64,000 nucleotides of DNA from Lysinibacillus sp. SGAir0095 (GCF_005491425.1 NZ_CP028083.1:2132001-2196000); one strand, 5' to 3'; positions 56,676 through 64,000 are shown, numbered from the stretch's first letter. Notes: generated by a model not told the origin, from the sequence alone. Numbers and translations: made by a program.

Positions 56676-56783
56676 TTATTTTACGTACAACAGATCAAAT
56701 GAGAGGTTTAACAATATGACGGCGTGTAGAAAGGCGATTACAAATCCTTGGCGATTTAATTTCTTCATTACTTTCATATTCAT
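56676..56783 (-). CDS. Small hydrophobic peptide, 35 residues, unknown
   Basis: Reads M-N-M-K-V-M-K-K-L-N-R-Q-G, then a hydrophobic core F-V-I-A-F-L-H-A-V-I-L-L-N-L and ends S-F-D-L-L-Y-V-K. GGGGTG stands six bases before ATG 56783; a promoter with perfect TATAAT lies upstream and a strong terminator directly follows, so this is a complete, self-contained unit of about 185 bases. A basic head plus one hydrophobic helix fits a small membrane peptide, a type I toxin-like peptide or a signal precursor. I do not recognise it; the transcript might instead act as an RNA. Confidence 0.6.
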   Translation of the reverse strand: MNMKVMKKLNRQGFVIAFLHAVILLNLSFDLLYVK

Positions 56784-56827
56784 TTAAAACACCCCATTAT
56801 AAATGATTTTTTGTACTGCTTGAAGAA

Positions 56828-56856
56828 ATTATACTCCTACAGTTTTAAAAAATCAA
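56828..56856 (-). promoter_or_regulatory. Promoter of the 35-codon peptide gene
   Basis: TTGATT (56851-56856), 17-base spacer, perfect TATAAT (56828-56833); transcript start expected near 56821. Confidence 0.7.
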
Positions 56857-57073
56857 AACTTTTTGAACAAATTGTGAATTTTTATTTTTCTCCAATTTCC
56901 TTGTTCTATCACAATTAAATTTTCTATATGCATTCATTTTATTAAAAATGCGCATATTACCTATTGAAAAGGTGTATTAACTGTACGTGTAAAAAAAAAT
57001 TAGTTTAGAATGTCGATTTTTAGGTTATAAGTTAGTACACGCTTTTAACAAAAAAAAAGGAGTTGACAATCAT

Positions 57074-57331
57074 ATGATGAGTTTCATCTGGTTTTTAATT
57101 ATTGGCGGTGTACTAGGTTGGTTAGCAGGAGTTATTATCGGTAGAGATGTTCCTGGCGGTATTATTGGTAATATTATTGCGGGTATTGTTGGTTCTTGGA
57201 TTGGTAGTGCCATTTTAGGTAACTGGGGCTGGCAAGTATCTGACTTCTATGTATTCCCTGCACTTATTGGAGCAATCGTACTAATCTTTATTGTAAGCTT
57301 GATCATGCGCTCAATGAGAAAAGCAACTTAA
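57074..57331 (+). CDS. GlsB/YeaQ/YmgE-family stress-response membrane protein
   Basis: 85 residues, three membrane helices rich in Gly and Ile: F-L-I-I-G-G-V-L-G-W-L-A-G at the start, then V-P-G-G-I-I-G-N-I-I-A-G-I-V-G-S-W-I-G, the family hallmark, and a last helix with basic tail R-S-M-R-K. Often part of general stress regulons, anchoring or assisting at the membrane; precise role unknown. AGGAG lies about ten bases before ATG 57074. Confidence 0.88.
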   Translation: MMSFIWFLIIGGVLGWLAGVIIGRDVPGGIIGNIIAGIVGSWIGSAILGNWGWQVSDFYVFPALIGAIVLIFIVSLIMRSMRKAT

Positions 57332-57345
57332 ATTAATTTAAAAAG

Positions 57346-57384
57346 AAAGAAGTCAGCGGCATTTTGGCAGCTGACTTCTTTTAA
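57346..57384. terminator. Bidirectional terminator between GlsB-like and transglycosylase genes
   Basis: 12-bp stem AAAGAAGTCAGC / GCTGACTTCTTT (57346-57357 with 57370-57381), overlapping the stop codon of the convergent gene. Confidence 0.85.
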
Positions 57385-58097
57385 TGTTCATTATAAACTG
57401 TTTGAATGAGATCCTCACTTACCTCTTCATATTGATGATAATAATATAAAATATCCTCAACGTATTGCTCACTGTGATTATAATTAAAAATTGCTTTTTT
57501 AAGTTCCCCTTCAGATGCACCCGAACGGGATAAATAATTTGCTGCACTATAAATTGCATCTTCAATATCAAATGGATCTGCGACACCATCTCCATTTGCA
57601 TCCACTCCGTAACCGCCGTATTTTTTAATAATATTTGGATCTGTTTTTTCAGAGTCTGGAATGTTGCCTTCTCCTAGATCTGAGCAAGTTGGATGACTCC
57701 ACCCAACAAAAGTACAAGGCATAAATTGCATATGTCCTTCTGCCCCAACCGGAGATACAAGAGATTTCATTGTTGAAAACCGAGTTTCCACACGATGGTG
57801 TGCAGCTAAAAGTGTCCAAGGGATATCATATTTTTCAGCAGCTGCTATATAGATTGGAATATTTTCTTCCGGGATTTGAAGATCGAACTTAGATTGTATT
57901 TTTTCAACTTCACTTTGTGAAAAGCTTTGAATGATCGGTAGGTTTCGTAGACTCTCCCAAGTAAAAAAGACAAGTGAATAAACCGTAATCGAAATGGGGA
58001 TTAATAGCATGATAAGGAATAATTTTACACCAGGTGTAATTATTGGCTTTTTCAATTTTTTCTTTTTCTTATTTTTTTTCATTTTAGCCACACCCAC
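57381..58097 (-). CDS. Membrane-anchored lytic transglycosylase (lysozyme-like, CwlT-type N-domain)
   Basis: 238 residues. A strongly basic head (K-K-N-K-K-K-K-K-L-K-K) and one membrane helix (F-L-I-M-L-L-I-P-I-S-I-T-V-Y) are followed by a wall-facing domain. E in H-H-R-V-E-T-R-F is the probable catalytic acid, then G-A-E-G-H-M-Q-F-M-P and D-A-N-G-D-G-V-A-D-P-F-D, a calcium-loop-like turn, and A-A-N-Y-L near the end, all as in SLT/bacteriophage-type lysozymes. Start GTG 58097 has GAGGGA six bases before it; ATG 58082 is the alternative. Confidence 0.87.
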   Translation of the reverse strand: MGVAKMKKNKKKKKLKKPIITPGVKLFLIMLLIPISITVYSLVFFTWESLRNLPIIQSFSQSEVEKIQSKFDLQIPEENIPIYIAAAEKYDIPWTLLAAHHRVETRFSTMKSLVSPVGAEGHMQFMPCTFVGWSHPTCSDLGEGNIPDSEKTDPNIIKKYGGYGVDANGDGVADPFDIEDAIYSAANYLSRSGASEGELKKAIFNYNHSEQYVEDILYYYHQYEEVSEDLIQTVYNEH

Positions 58098-58222
58098 AAT
58101 GATTCCCTCGTCAATTCCTATGACTTAAGACATATTTCGATCAATTTCATATAAGAATAATAGATTCTAACGAAGTACCATTTTATACTAAATAAATATT
58201 AAAATGCAAGGAGATGCAATAT

Positions 58223-58612
58223 ATGTGGAAAGAATTTAAACAATTTGCTATGAAGGGCAATATTCTTGATTTAGCTATTGGGGTTGTAATAGGTGCTGCA
58301 TTTGGTAAAATTGTAACCTCATTAGTAGAAAATATTATCATGCCTATTGTCGGTATGCTAACTGGTGGTGTGGATTTAACGCAAAGTTTTATGTTTGGCC
58401 ATGGAGATGCCCAAATAAAACTTGGTGTATTTATACAGTCTATTTTTGACTTTTTGATTATTTCTTTTTCTATCTTTATAGCCCTTCGTGTTATCAATAA
58501 AATAAATCGTAAAAAGAAAGAGGAAGCCGTAGAAGAACCAACAGCTCCTGAACTTGATGCGAAGGAAGAGCTTTTAAAAGAGATTAGGGACTTACTAAAA
58601 AATCAAGGATAA
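58223..58612 (+). CDS. mscL: Large-conductance mechanosensitive channel
   Basis: 129 residues. [24 protein letters not shown] forms TM1 and pore gate; I-M-P follows, the periplasmic loop, TM2 (F-L-I-I-S-F-S-I-F), and a Glu/Lys-rich C-terminal bundle. It opens on membrane tension to release solutes after osmotic downshock. ATG 58223 lies nine bases after AAGGAG; the ATG directly on that site is rejected. Confidence 0.97.
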   Translation: MWKEFKQFAMKGNILDLAIGVVIGAAFGKIVTSLVENIIMPIVGMLTGGVDLTQSFMFGHGDAQIKLGVFIQSIFDFLIISFSIFIALRVINKINRKKKEEAVEEPTAPELDAKEELLKEIRDLLKNQG

Positions 58613-58619
58613 AATGCAG

Positions 58620-58653
58620 GGTGTTTAACCATCTAAGGTTGGACACCTTTTTA
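58620..58653 (+). terminator. Terminator of mscL
   Basis: 11-bp stem GGTGTTTAACC / GGTTGGACACC with an ATCTAA loop, followed by TTTTT. Confidence 0.85.
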
Positions 58654-58806
58654 ATAAGAATTATTTAGAATATCCAATTAAATATTTATTTATAATAGAG
58701 AGTGTTGTTTTCACTACTTTATCATGATAAATTGTAATAATAATCAATAAAATTGATTTATCATAATATTTCGTAGAATGCATCTTCAAAAGAAAGAGTG
58801 AGAAAA

Positions 58807-59913
58807 GTGACAAAACGTTCAATTGAAACGAAACTAGTTCAATTAGGTAATTTAAGTGATCCTAAAACAGGAGCCGTTAATCCTCCCATTTATATGTCAA
58901 CTGCGTATAAGCATGCTGGAATTGGTCAATCCACAGGGTACGATTATACACGTACTAAAAATCCAACACGAGAAATTTTAGAAAAAGGGATTGCCGATTT
59001 AGAAAATGGAGATGCAGGTTTTGCATGTAGCTCAGGAATGGCTGCTGTACAACTTATCTTATCTCTCTTCAAGCCAGGCGATGAAATTATTGTTCCAGAT
59101 GATATTTATGGCGGTACTTATCGATTATTAAAAACATTTAGTGAAACTTATAACATTAATCCTGTATATTTTGCATCTCTAGAAGATGTTGAAGAATTAA
59201 TTAATGAAAATACGAAAGCGATTTTCTTAGAAACACCTACGAATCCATTAATGTTAGAATTTGATTTAGACAAATTTGCTAATCTATGTAAAAAACATAA
59301 TTTATTATTTATCGTAGACAATACTTTCTATACACCTTACTTCCAACGACCAATTGAACATGGCGCTGATATTGTGTTACATAGTGCAACAAAATATATT
59401 GCAGGCCATAACGATGTATTAGCAGGACTAGTTGTTGCTAAAGGTCAAGAATTATGCGAGAGGTTAGGCTTTGCTCATAATGGTATGGGATTAGTCCTGT
59501 CACCAATGGATAGCTGGTTAGTAATAAGAGGATTAAAAACTATGCATCTCCGTTTAAAACAGCATGATTCAAACGGAAAACAAGTTGCTGCTTATTTAAA
59601 TACAGAACCACTTGTAACAGATGTACTATACACTGGAAAAGGTGGAATGCTTTCTTTCCGTGTAAAAGATGCTGAAATGGTGAATCCATTCTTGCAAAAA
59701 ATTCAATTAATCACATTTGCTGAAAGTCTTGGTGGTGTTGAAAGCTTTATCACCTACCCTGCCACTCAAACTCATGCAGATATTCCATATGAAGAACGCG
59801 TTGCTCGTGGTGTAGACGACCGTTTACTGCGTTTCTCCGTGGGTGTAGAAGAAGCAGATGACATCATCGCAGATCTTAAACAAGTATTTGAACAGTTAAG
59901 AAAAGAATTTTAA
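58807..59913 (+). CDS. metI: O-acetylhomoserine-using cystathionine gamma-synthase / thiolyase
   Basis: 368 residues of the Cys/Met-metabolism PLP family. T-E-T-P-T-N-P-type segment L-E-T-P-T-N-P, V-D-N-T-F-Y-T-P, and S-A-T-K-Y with K196 as PLP lysine; close along its length to B. subtilis MetI. It joins O-acetylhomoserine with cysteine (or sulfide), the product of the MetA found at 10.9 kb. Unlike in B. subtilis, no S-box precedes it; the 150-base leader is AT-rich and plain. GTG 58807 is chosen over GTG 58798, whose ribosome site would touch it. Confidence 0.92.
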   Translation: MTKRSIETKLVQLGNLSDPKTGAVNPPIYMSTAYKHAGIGQSTGYDYTRTKNPTREILEKGIADLENGDAGFACSSGMAAVQLILSLFKPGDEIIVPDDIYGGTYRLLKTFSETYNINPVYFASLEDVEELINENTKAIFLETPTNPLMLEFDLDKFANLCKKHNLLFIVDNTFYTPYFQRPIEHGADIVLHSATKYIAGHNDVLAGLVVAKGQELCERLGFAHNGMGLVLSPMDSWLVIRGLKTMHLRLKQHDSNGKQVAAYLNTEPLVTDVLYTGKGGMLSFRVKDAEMVNPFLQKIQLITFAESLGGVESFITYPATQTHADIPYEERVARGVDDRLLRFSVGVEEADDIIADLKQVFEQLRKEF

Positions 59914-59914
59914 A

Positions 59915-59950
59915 AAAAGCGTGGGGTTAAACAAAACTCCACGCTTTTCC
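59915..59950 (+). terminator. Terminator of metI
   Basis: Stem AAAAGCGTGG / CCACGCTTTT with additional inner pairing, then TCC; flanked by A and T runs. Confidence 0.85.
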
Positions 59951-60026
59951 TATTTAACCCCGATGAGCCCCATCTTGAAGCAATTTCATTAATGAAATGC
60001 ATGCCATTTCGTTTAAATTTATTGAT

Positions 60027-60458
60027 TTAATGGTCAAATCGTGTGTGCTCGGAAATATCGCTTAAGGCTTCTCCTGCTTCATTTGCATAAATATTTTCGC
60101 TAGCTAAATCACCAATGGCAATAATCCCTACAATATCTCCATTTTCTAATACAGGAATACGACGAATTTGATGCTGTGACATCATTTTTGCACACTCATG
60201 AACATCTGTATCTGTCGTACACGTCACAACATCTGTTGTCATACAGTCATGACAATGTACAGTATTCGTATCTTTTCCATCTGCTACTACATTAACAACA
60301 ATATCACGGTCTGTAATAATTCCTACTACTTTATTGTTCTCACATACCGGCACTGAACCACACTCGATATCACGCATGATTTTAGCAGCTGCAGTCACAG
60401 AATCATGAGGTGCACACACTTTAATATTTGTAGTCATTAATTCTTTTACAGTCTTCAT
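60027..60458 (-). CDS. CBS-pair protein, unusually Cys-rich
   Basis: 143 residues, two tandem CBS domains (M-T-T-N-I-K-V...V-V-G-I-I-T-D-R-D-I-V and M-T-T-D-V-V-T...I-V-G-I-I-A-I-G-D-L-A). Such pairs bind adenosine nucleotides and act as energy or redox sensors; close B. subtilis relatives are YhcV-like. It has eight or so Cys: C15, C33, C39, C69, C72, C80, C89, clustered with His 68, 70 and 87 (H-C-H-D-C). That cluster could bind a metal or respond to oxidation. GGAGG precedes ATG 60458; the longer frame to 60509 lacks a site. Confidence 0.85.
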   Translation of the reverse strand: MKTVKELMTTNIKVCAPHDSVTAAAKIMRDIECGSVPVCENNKVVGIITDRDIVVNVVADGKDTNTVHCHDCMTTDVVTCTTDTDVHECAKMMSQHQIRRIPVLENGDIVGIIAIGDLASENIYANEAGEALSDISEHTRFDH

Positions 60459-60540
60459 TTCATAACCTCCAATTTTAATTTTGACTTCTTTATTTTCTGT
60501 TATCTTCAATAAATTATTCTTATAAAAGTGCTTTATCGTA

Positions 60541-60578
60541 AAAAAAGAGCCAGACTTTAAAAGTCCAGCTCTTTTAGA
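60541..60578 (-). terminator. Terminator of the SCO gene
   Basis: Stem AAAAGAGC..AGAC / GTC..GCTCTTTT with a small internal mismatch, then T-run on the minus strand, directly after the stop codon. Confidence 0.8.
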
Positions 60579-60580
60579 AA

Positions 60581-61186
60581 CTATTTTTTTCCTAAACGTT
60601 CTTCGATTAAAGTTTCAATGTCGATAGCAATTGTATCGTATGGAACATCTTCAGTACCTGAATAATTTTTTACTGCAATCCCATTTTCATCTACTAAGTA
60701 AAAGGACGATCCGTGCACAACTTGATCGCCTTCGGTTGGCATTTTTACGATTGATTTAAAAGAATTCACTGCAAATTGCTCAATCCATTTTTGGTCATAT
60801 CCAGTTACTAAACTCCATTTCGATTCATCCGGTACTGTAAAGTGACTTAAATAATTTGAAAGTACTTCGGGAGAGTCGGTTGCAGGGTCAACTGAGAAAC
60901 CTACAATATTATAATCTTCAACCCCACGTTCTTCAAGTTTCGTTTGAATTTCTGTCATATTAAATGTCATTGGCTGACAAATGGTTGTACAGTTTGTAAA
61001 AATGAACATAGCTAACCAAGGCTTCCCTTTTAAACTTTCAAGCGTTACTTCTTCACCTTTATGATTGGTTACAGTAAAATCATCAATTACATATTCTGTG
61101 TCTGCTTTAAATTTATAATTACTACATGCACTTAAGGCAACAGACAGAATTAATATTCCGATAAGGCCCACTAATTTCTTATTCAA
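60581..61186 (-). CDS. SCO1/SenC-family lipoprotein, copper delivery to cytochrome oxidase
   Basis: 201 residues. Lipoprotein signal with lipobox L-S-A-C (Cys 21), then a thioredoxin-like fold. C-T-T-I-C is the CxxxC copper site, and H in V-V-H-G-S-S-F is the third ligand; F-S-V-D-P-A-T-D-S-P is a family signature. It inserts copper into subunit II of cytochrome c oxidase or keeps its thiols reduced, on the outer face of the membrane. TTG 61186 lies ten bases after AGGAG. Confidence 0.93.
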   Translation of the reverse strand: MNKKLVGLIGILILSVALSACSNYKFKADTEYVIDDFTVTNHKGEEVTLESLKGKPWLAMFIFTNCTTICQPMTFNMTEIQTKLEERGVEDYNIVGFSVDPATDSPEVLSNYLSHFTVPDESKWSLVTGYDQKWIEQFAVNSFKSIVKMPTEGDQVVHGSSFYLVDENGIAVKNYSGTEDVPYDTIAIDIETLIEERLGKK

Positions 61187-61313
61187 CAGTATTCAACTCC
61201 TCTTTACTCCTTTCATCTTATCGGAATACTTTGAAACGTACAACCAATCAATTTCATTCATATCGAACAAATTTGTGAAGAAAGCACTTATTTACTAGAA
61301 TAATTTAATTCTC

Positions 61314-61442
61314 TTATTGGTGGTTCATTGAGATGAGAGCCGTGTGAATCGCCTCAAGTTTGGTTTCAATACGGTATAACAAGTAAAATGAAACCACTAT
61401 CGGAAAACCAATTTCTTGAATCAATCGAACCCATTCCTCCAT
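61314..61442 (-). CDS. YvrJ-family small membrane protein, 42 residues
   Basis: Reads M-E-E-W-V-R-L-I-Q-E-I-G-F-P-I-V-V-S-F-Y, then L-L-Y-R-I-E-T-K-L-E-A-I, the YvrJ pattern: a Trp-led amphipathic start, one helix with G-F-P, and a charged end. Function unknown. AAGGAGGG precedes ATG 61442. It lies after a terminator that follows the DUF2922 gene, so its expression may depend on read-through. Too short for ordinary gene calling. Confidence 0.88.
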   Translation of the reverse strand: MEEWVRLIQEIGFPIVVSFYLLYRIETKLEAIHTALISMNHQ

Positions 61443-61461
61443 CAGCCTACCCTCCTTTAAT

Positions 61462-61500
61462 AAAAAAGCCGACAAAATCATGTTGTGGATTTTGTCGGCT
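61462..61500 (-). terminator. Terminator between DUF2922 and YvrJ genes
   Basis: Perfect 13-bp stem AGCCGACAAAATC / GATTTTGTCGGCT followed by six T's, which run straight into the YvrJ ribosome site. Confidence 0.88.
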
Positions 61501-61521
61501 AACTCTTGTAAATGAATGACT

Positions 61522-61740
61522 TTAAGCTATTTCTATTTCAGAAACAGTTCGTTCCACAATACGCGCTTGATTGATAGCGACTAGACTACTTCCGCTATTA
61601 TGAAAAATATTAGCGGAAATAATGGTTTGCATCACAGTTTCAACTTCAAGAGCGGTCAAATCTTCCCTCGGCTGGTCCACTGTTAATGTCATGGTTTTTC
61701 CGTTGGATGTGTCAAATTTCAATTCTAATACTTGTGTCAT
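61522..61740 (-). CDS. DUF2922-family protein
   Basis: 72 residues. L-E-L-K-F-D-T-S-N-G-K-T-M-T-L-T-V-D-x-P and V-x-x-x-M-Q-T-I-I-S-A-N-I-F are the DUF2922 pattern, with a beta-hairpin then helix. Function unknown. AAGGAG before ATG 61740. 25 bases downstream of the DUF1659 gene; this pair occurs together in many Bacillales. Confidence 0.85.
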   Translation of the reverse strand: MTQVLELKFDTSNGKTMTLTVDQPREDLTALEVETVMQTIISANIFHNSGSSLVAINQARIVERTVSEIEIA

Positions 61741-61765
61741 TTAATTCTCTCCTTCAAGTTAGTGT

Positions 61766-61984
61766 TTACATATCAACTGTTTCAGTTAATATTTTTTTCG
61801 TTAAAGACAATTCATAGTTTGAAAGACTTGCTAGAGCTTGAGCTACATCTAATACTTGAGAAGCTTCAACATTGTCGCGAACGTTACGGTAGGTTTTTGA
61901 AGTTACAATTGCTTTTCCAGATTCATCAACACCTGTTACATAAGAAAGTCTTAATGTTGCATTGTCAAAGTTAAATGATGCCAT
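61766..61984 (-). CDS. DUF1659-family protein
   Basis: 72 residues. L-R-L-S-Y-V-T-G-V-D-E-S-G-K and S-K-T-Y-R-N-V are the DUF1659 marks. The beta-hairpin plus helix plan resembles DUF2922, so the two may be distant relatives. GGAGGTG lies before ATG 61984. First gene of the set DUF1659-DUF2922-(terminator)-YvrJ. Confidence 0.85.
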   Translation of the reverse strand: MASFNFDNATLRLSYVTGVDESGKAIVTSKTYRNVRDNVEASQVLDVAQALASLSNYELSLTKKILTETVDM

Positions 61985-62104
61985 GCTTATCACCTCCTCT
62001 CACTTATTAAATATCTTTTTTCTTCAAAAAAAGAGACATTTAAAGTGAAAACTTTTCTTGTTCCTTTTATAATAAGAAATAGTGAAATTAAAGAGGTGAA
62101 CGGT

Positions 62105-62536
62105 TTGAACTTGGAAGGTTGGTTTTTGTGGTTTATCCTATTTTGGGTCTTCGTCCTGATTACCCTTATGGGAATAGGCGGATTCTTTATGTTCCGCAAA
62201 TTTTTAAAGGCATTGCCAAAAAAAGACGGGAAGTCCGATTTGGACTGGCAGAATTACTATCTAGATAAAACAATTCATTTATGGGGAGAAGATACAAAAG
62301 AATTACTAAATGAATTGGTAAGCCCCGTACCTGATTTATTTCGTCAAGTTGCAAAGGAGAAGATTGCCGGAAAAATTGGTGAGATTGCTTTAAAAGAAAA
62401 GGCTAAATTGATTACACATGACCTTCTAATTCGAGGTTATATTTTAGCAACTCCAAAACGTGATCATAAGTTTTTAAGAAAAAAACTAGATGAATTAAAT
62501 ATTGATGTTACTCCTTATGAACATTTTTTTGAGTAA
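62105..62536 (+). CDS. yneK: DUF2621-family membrane protein, YneK-like
   Basis: 143 residues from TTG 62105, behind AGAGGTG; the frame is open 20 codons further. One N-terminal helix (W-F-L-W-F-I-L-F-W-V-F-V-L-I-T-L) then a cytosolic part with D-W-Q-N-Y-Y, L-V-S-P-V-P-D-L-F-R and H-D-L-L-I-R-G-Y-I-L-A-T-P-K-R-D-H, highly typical of YneK. Function unknown. It is convergent with ccdC; in B. subtilis both lie near citB. Confidence 0.87.
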   Translation: MNLEGWFLWFILFWVFVLITLMGIGGFFMFRKFLKALPKKDGKSDLDWQNYYLDKTIHLWGEDTKELLNELVSPVPDLFRQVAKEKIAGKIGEIALKEKAKLITHDLLIRGYILATPKRDHKFLRKKLDELNIDVTPYEHFFE

Positions 62537-62553
62537 CATTACCTACATAACAC

Positions 62554-62592
62554 TAAACGGGACCTTCATAAATAGAAGATCCCGTTTTGTTT
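62554..62592. terminator. Bidirectional terminator, yneK / ccdC
   Basis: Stem AACGGGACCTTC / GAAGATCCCGTT with a one-base mismatch and ATAAATA loop, flanked by A and T runs. Confidence 0.85.
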
Positions 62593-63082
62593 AAGCAGTT
62601 ATTAAAGTTTTTTCAATTTTCTTATATCGGAATAACATGGCAAGTCTCCATGGCCATAGCATTGAAAAGGCAAGTATCCAAAACATTCCAGCTAATTCAA
62701 AGACATCAAATGAATCTGAAAGGTATACTTTCATTATTACTCGCAGAATTAATAAACCGGCCAATATAAAGAAAAATGCCTTTGAGCGTTTCATAAAAAT
62801 TTCGGTATTCCGAACTTCAAATTTTGAAGTAGCAATCAATACCGTAGAAAATACAACCCCTACAGCAACCGCTTCTAAAATTTGAATTGGTGATACATGG
62901 AACTCCTCAAAAATAAACATTAATCCTCCAGAAGACATGGCAATTGGAGGGATTAGTATTTTTTTTGCGTTAACAGGTTTCTTTTGGGAACGAATACGTA
63001 CAAACATTACAAATAAACCCATTAAAAATGCCATAACTGTTGATCCAATAATAAAATATTGAGAAGGTATATTTGCTAACAT
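62591..63082 (-). CDS. ccdC: CcdC (YneJ)-like membrane protein, cytochrome c biogenesis locus
   Basis: 163 residues with about five membrane helices. M-F-V-R-I-R-S-Q-K-K-P-V-N-A-K-K-I-L-I-P-P and G-G-L-M-F-I-F match CcdC/YneJ of B. subtilis. It is encoded beside ccdA there, but is not required for cytochrome c maturation as far as I know. ATG 63082 follows GGAGGGA; a longer frame to 63115 covers that site. Confidence 0.87.
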   Translation of the reverse strand: MLANIPSQYFIIGSTVMAFLMGLFVMFVRIRSQKKPVNAKKILIPPIAMSSGGLMFIFEEFHVSPIQILEAVAVGVVFSTVLIATSKFEVRNTEIFMKRSKAFFFILAGLLILRVIMKVYLSDSFDVFELAGMFWILAFSMLWPWRLAMLFRYKKIEKTLITA

Positions 63083-63271
63083 AACTCTTCCCTCCTCTGT
63101 AAATCTCTCTCTCATGGTATTATCATTACCTGAATTGATACTTTATATCCAATTAAGGTGAATAAGATAAATAACGTATTGATAATACCCTATTTATAAA
63201 AATTTTTCCACACTAAGCATATTAAGATAATTCTTTTTTTTTATTCCCATCTTGCAATGATTCTCAAATAC

Positions 63272-63301
63272 AAAAAACCTGCTATTTGATAGCAGGTTTC
63301 A
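63272..63301 (-). terminator. Terminator of the CheY-like gene
   Basis: Perfect 8-bp stem ACCTGCTA / TAGCAGGT with a five-base loop, followed by six T's on the minus strand. It separates ccdC from the upstream genes. Confidence 0.85.
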
Positions 63302-63305
63302 TACT

Positions 63306-63677
63306 CTAAAGCTCCTCATAACCTAAAATATTATTGACAACCGTTTTTAATTGATTTTTTTCAAAAGGTTTGGTGATAAAGTCTTTTGCGCCAGCCTCTA
63401 TAGCTTCAACAATTATTCTCTGTTGTCCAAGTGCTGTCATCATAATTATATTAGCAGCTGGATGTGCAGGAATTATTTCTTTTACCGCATCTAATCCAGA
63501 CATACCGGGCATTGTAATATCCATCGTAACAAGATCTGGCTTATATTTGTCGTACAGTTCGACAGCTTCTCTCCCATTAGAAGCTTCTCCAACGATATCA
63601 AAGCCCCACTCTTTAAACATATTACCGACTGCAACTCTCATAAAAAGTGCGTCATCAACTATTAATACTGTTGGCAT
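63306..63677 (-). CDS. yneI: Stand-alone CheY-like response regulator (YneI/CcdB)
   Basis: 123 residues, a single receiver domain. D-D at residues 8-9 (V-D-D), the phospho-acceptor D in T-M-D-I-T-M-P-G, T in M-M-T-A, and K in T-K-P-F are all present. It sits between ccdA and ccdC as in B. subtilis. Output partner unknown. GGGGAATG precedes ATG 63677. Confidence 0.92.
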   Translation of the reverse strand: MPTVLIVDDALFMRVAVGNMFKEWGFDIVGEASNGREAVELYDKYKPDLVTMDITMPGMSGLDAVKEIIPAHPAANIIMMTALGQQRIIVEAIEAGAKDFITKPFEKNQLKTVVNNILGYEEL

Positions 63678-63743
63678 TCTTCATTCCCCTTTTTAATAAA
63701 TCAATCTATACTTTGTTGTTAAAAGTTACTTAGAAATTTTTGA

Positions 63744-64000
63744 TTAGAAGCCAGTGAATCCACCAAAAATTGGAGAAAGTATGCGAATAATATAATCTAA
63801 GCCATTAAAGAATAGTAAAATACCTACAGCGATCATGATATATCCGCCAACCTTAACGATTTTTTGACTATTTTTACGAATCCATCCTAGTTTTGAGATA
63901 AAGAACGATAAAACAAAGAATGGAATAGCAAAGCCAAAGTAATAAGCAAGCATATACCAAATACCTGATTCGGGATTTGCTCCAGCCAACGCAATAATGG
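63744..64000 (-). CDS. ccdA: CcdA, thiol-disulfide membrane protein (C-terminal part)
   Basis: The last 84 codons lie in the window; the gene starts beyond its right edge. The visible part has two helices (Y-Y-F-G-F-A-I-P-F-F-V-L-S-F-F and I-M-I-A-V-G-I-L-L-F-F) with W-I-R-K-N-S-Q-K-I between them, typical of the DsbD-gamma/CcdA family, which passes electrons from thioredoxin across the membrane for cytochrome c and spore maturation. The catalytic Cys lie outside the window. Confidence 0.82.
   Translation of the reverse strand, partial: IIALAGANPESGIWYMLAYYFGFAIPFFVLSFFISKLGWIRKNSQKIVKVGGYIMIAVGILLFFNGLDYIIRILSPIFGGFTGF

Overview
The window is chromosomal DNA from a low-GC, spore-forming member of the Bacillales. 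Several loci point there: a metA gene behind an S-box leader, an ilv-leu operon behind a T-box, a hutPHUIG operon with an RNA antiterminator, a YjcZ sporulation peptide, a YvrJ/DUF2922/DUF1659 cluster and a ccd/yne block (ccdA-yneI-yneJ-yneK) as in Bacillus subtilis. An S-layer-homology (SLH) anchored 5'-nucleotidase fits the Lysinibacillus/Solibacillus/Ureibacillus branch best, but the genus is inference. I see no rRNA, tRNA, CRISPR array, insertion sequence or intact prophage.

Layout. 1-3.8 kb: tail of a heavy-metal P-type ATPase, three CBO0543-type membrane proteins and a large permease. 3.9-9.6 kb: a ketone-body (3-hydroxybutyrate/acetoacetate) operon comparable to B. subtilis yxjC-scoA-scoB-yxjF, extended by a 3-hydroxyacyl-CoA dehydrogenase and an MFS permease, with a CcpA (cre) site upstream. 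9.8-12.1 kb: an MBL-fold hydrolase, then metA under a SAM riboswitch. 12.1-16.7 kb: a two-gene operon of a UPF1-like SF1 helicase with a very long coiled-coil insert and a winged-helix partner, the least explained system here. 17-19.2 kb: thioesterase, FMN alpha-hydroxy-acid oxidase, small membrane protein. 19.6-25.9 kb: histidine utilisation, with a cre-overlapped promoter, HutP-type UAG triplets and an attenuator. 26-34.9 kb: GNAT, M15 peptidase, YjcZ, GIY-YIG protein, pantothenate uptake (panF-yhdT), small secreted and cytosolic proteins, SLH 5'-nucleotidase. 35.2-39.6 kb: aconitase with a CcpC-type operator, then two poorly known genes. 39.8-45.8 kb: a beta-helix protein, YfkAB radical SAM protein, and an XRE-TPR regulator divergent from an MFS exporter with two palindromic operators between them. 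45.9-56.4 kb: branched-chain amino acid synthesis (ilvD; T-box-ilvB-ilvN-ilvC-leuA-leuB-leuC-leuD). 56.6-64 kb: a 35-codon peptide gene, GlsB-like protein, lytic transglycosylase, mscL, metI, a Cys-rich CBS protein, SCO lipoprotein, the YvrJ cluster and the ccd genes.

Together the genes describe an organism that feeds on amino acids and short acids (histidine, ketone bodies, lactate-type hydroxy acids) under carbon-catabolite control and makes its own methionine and branched-chain amino acids under RNA-based control. MetA (acetyl-CoA type by residue E111) and MetI together form the O-acetylhomoserine route. Start codons were chosen by ribosome-binding-site spacing; several are TTG or GTG, and one appears to be CTG.
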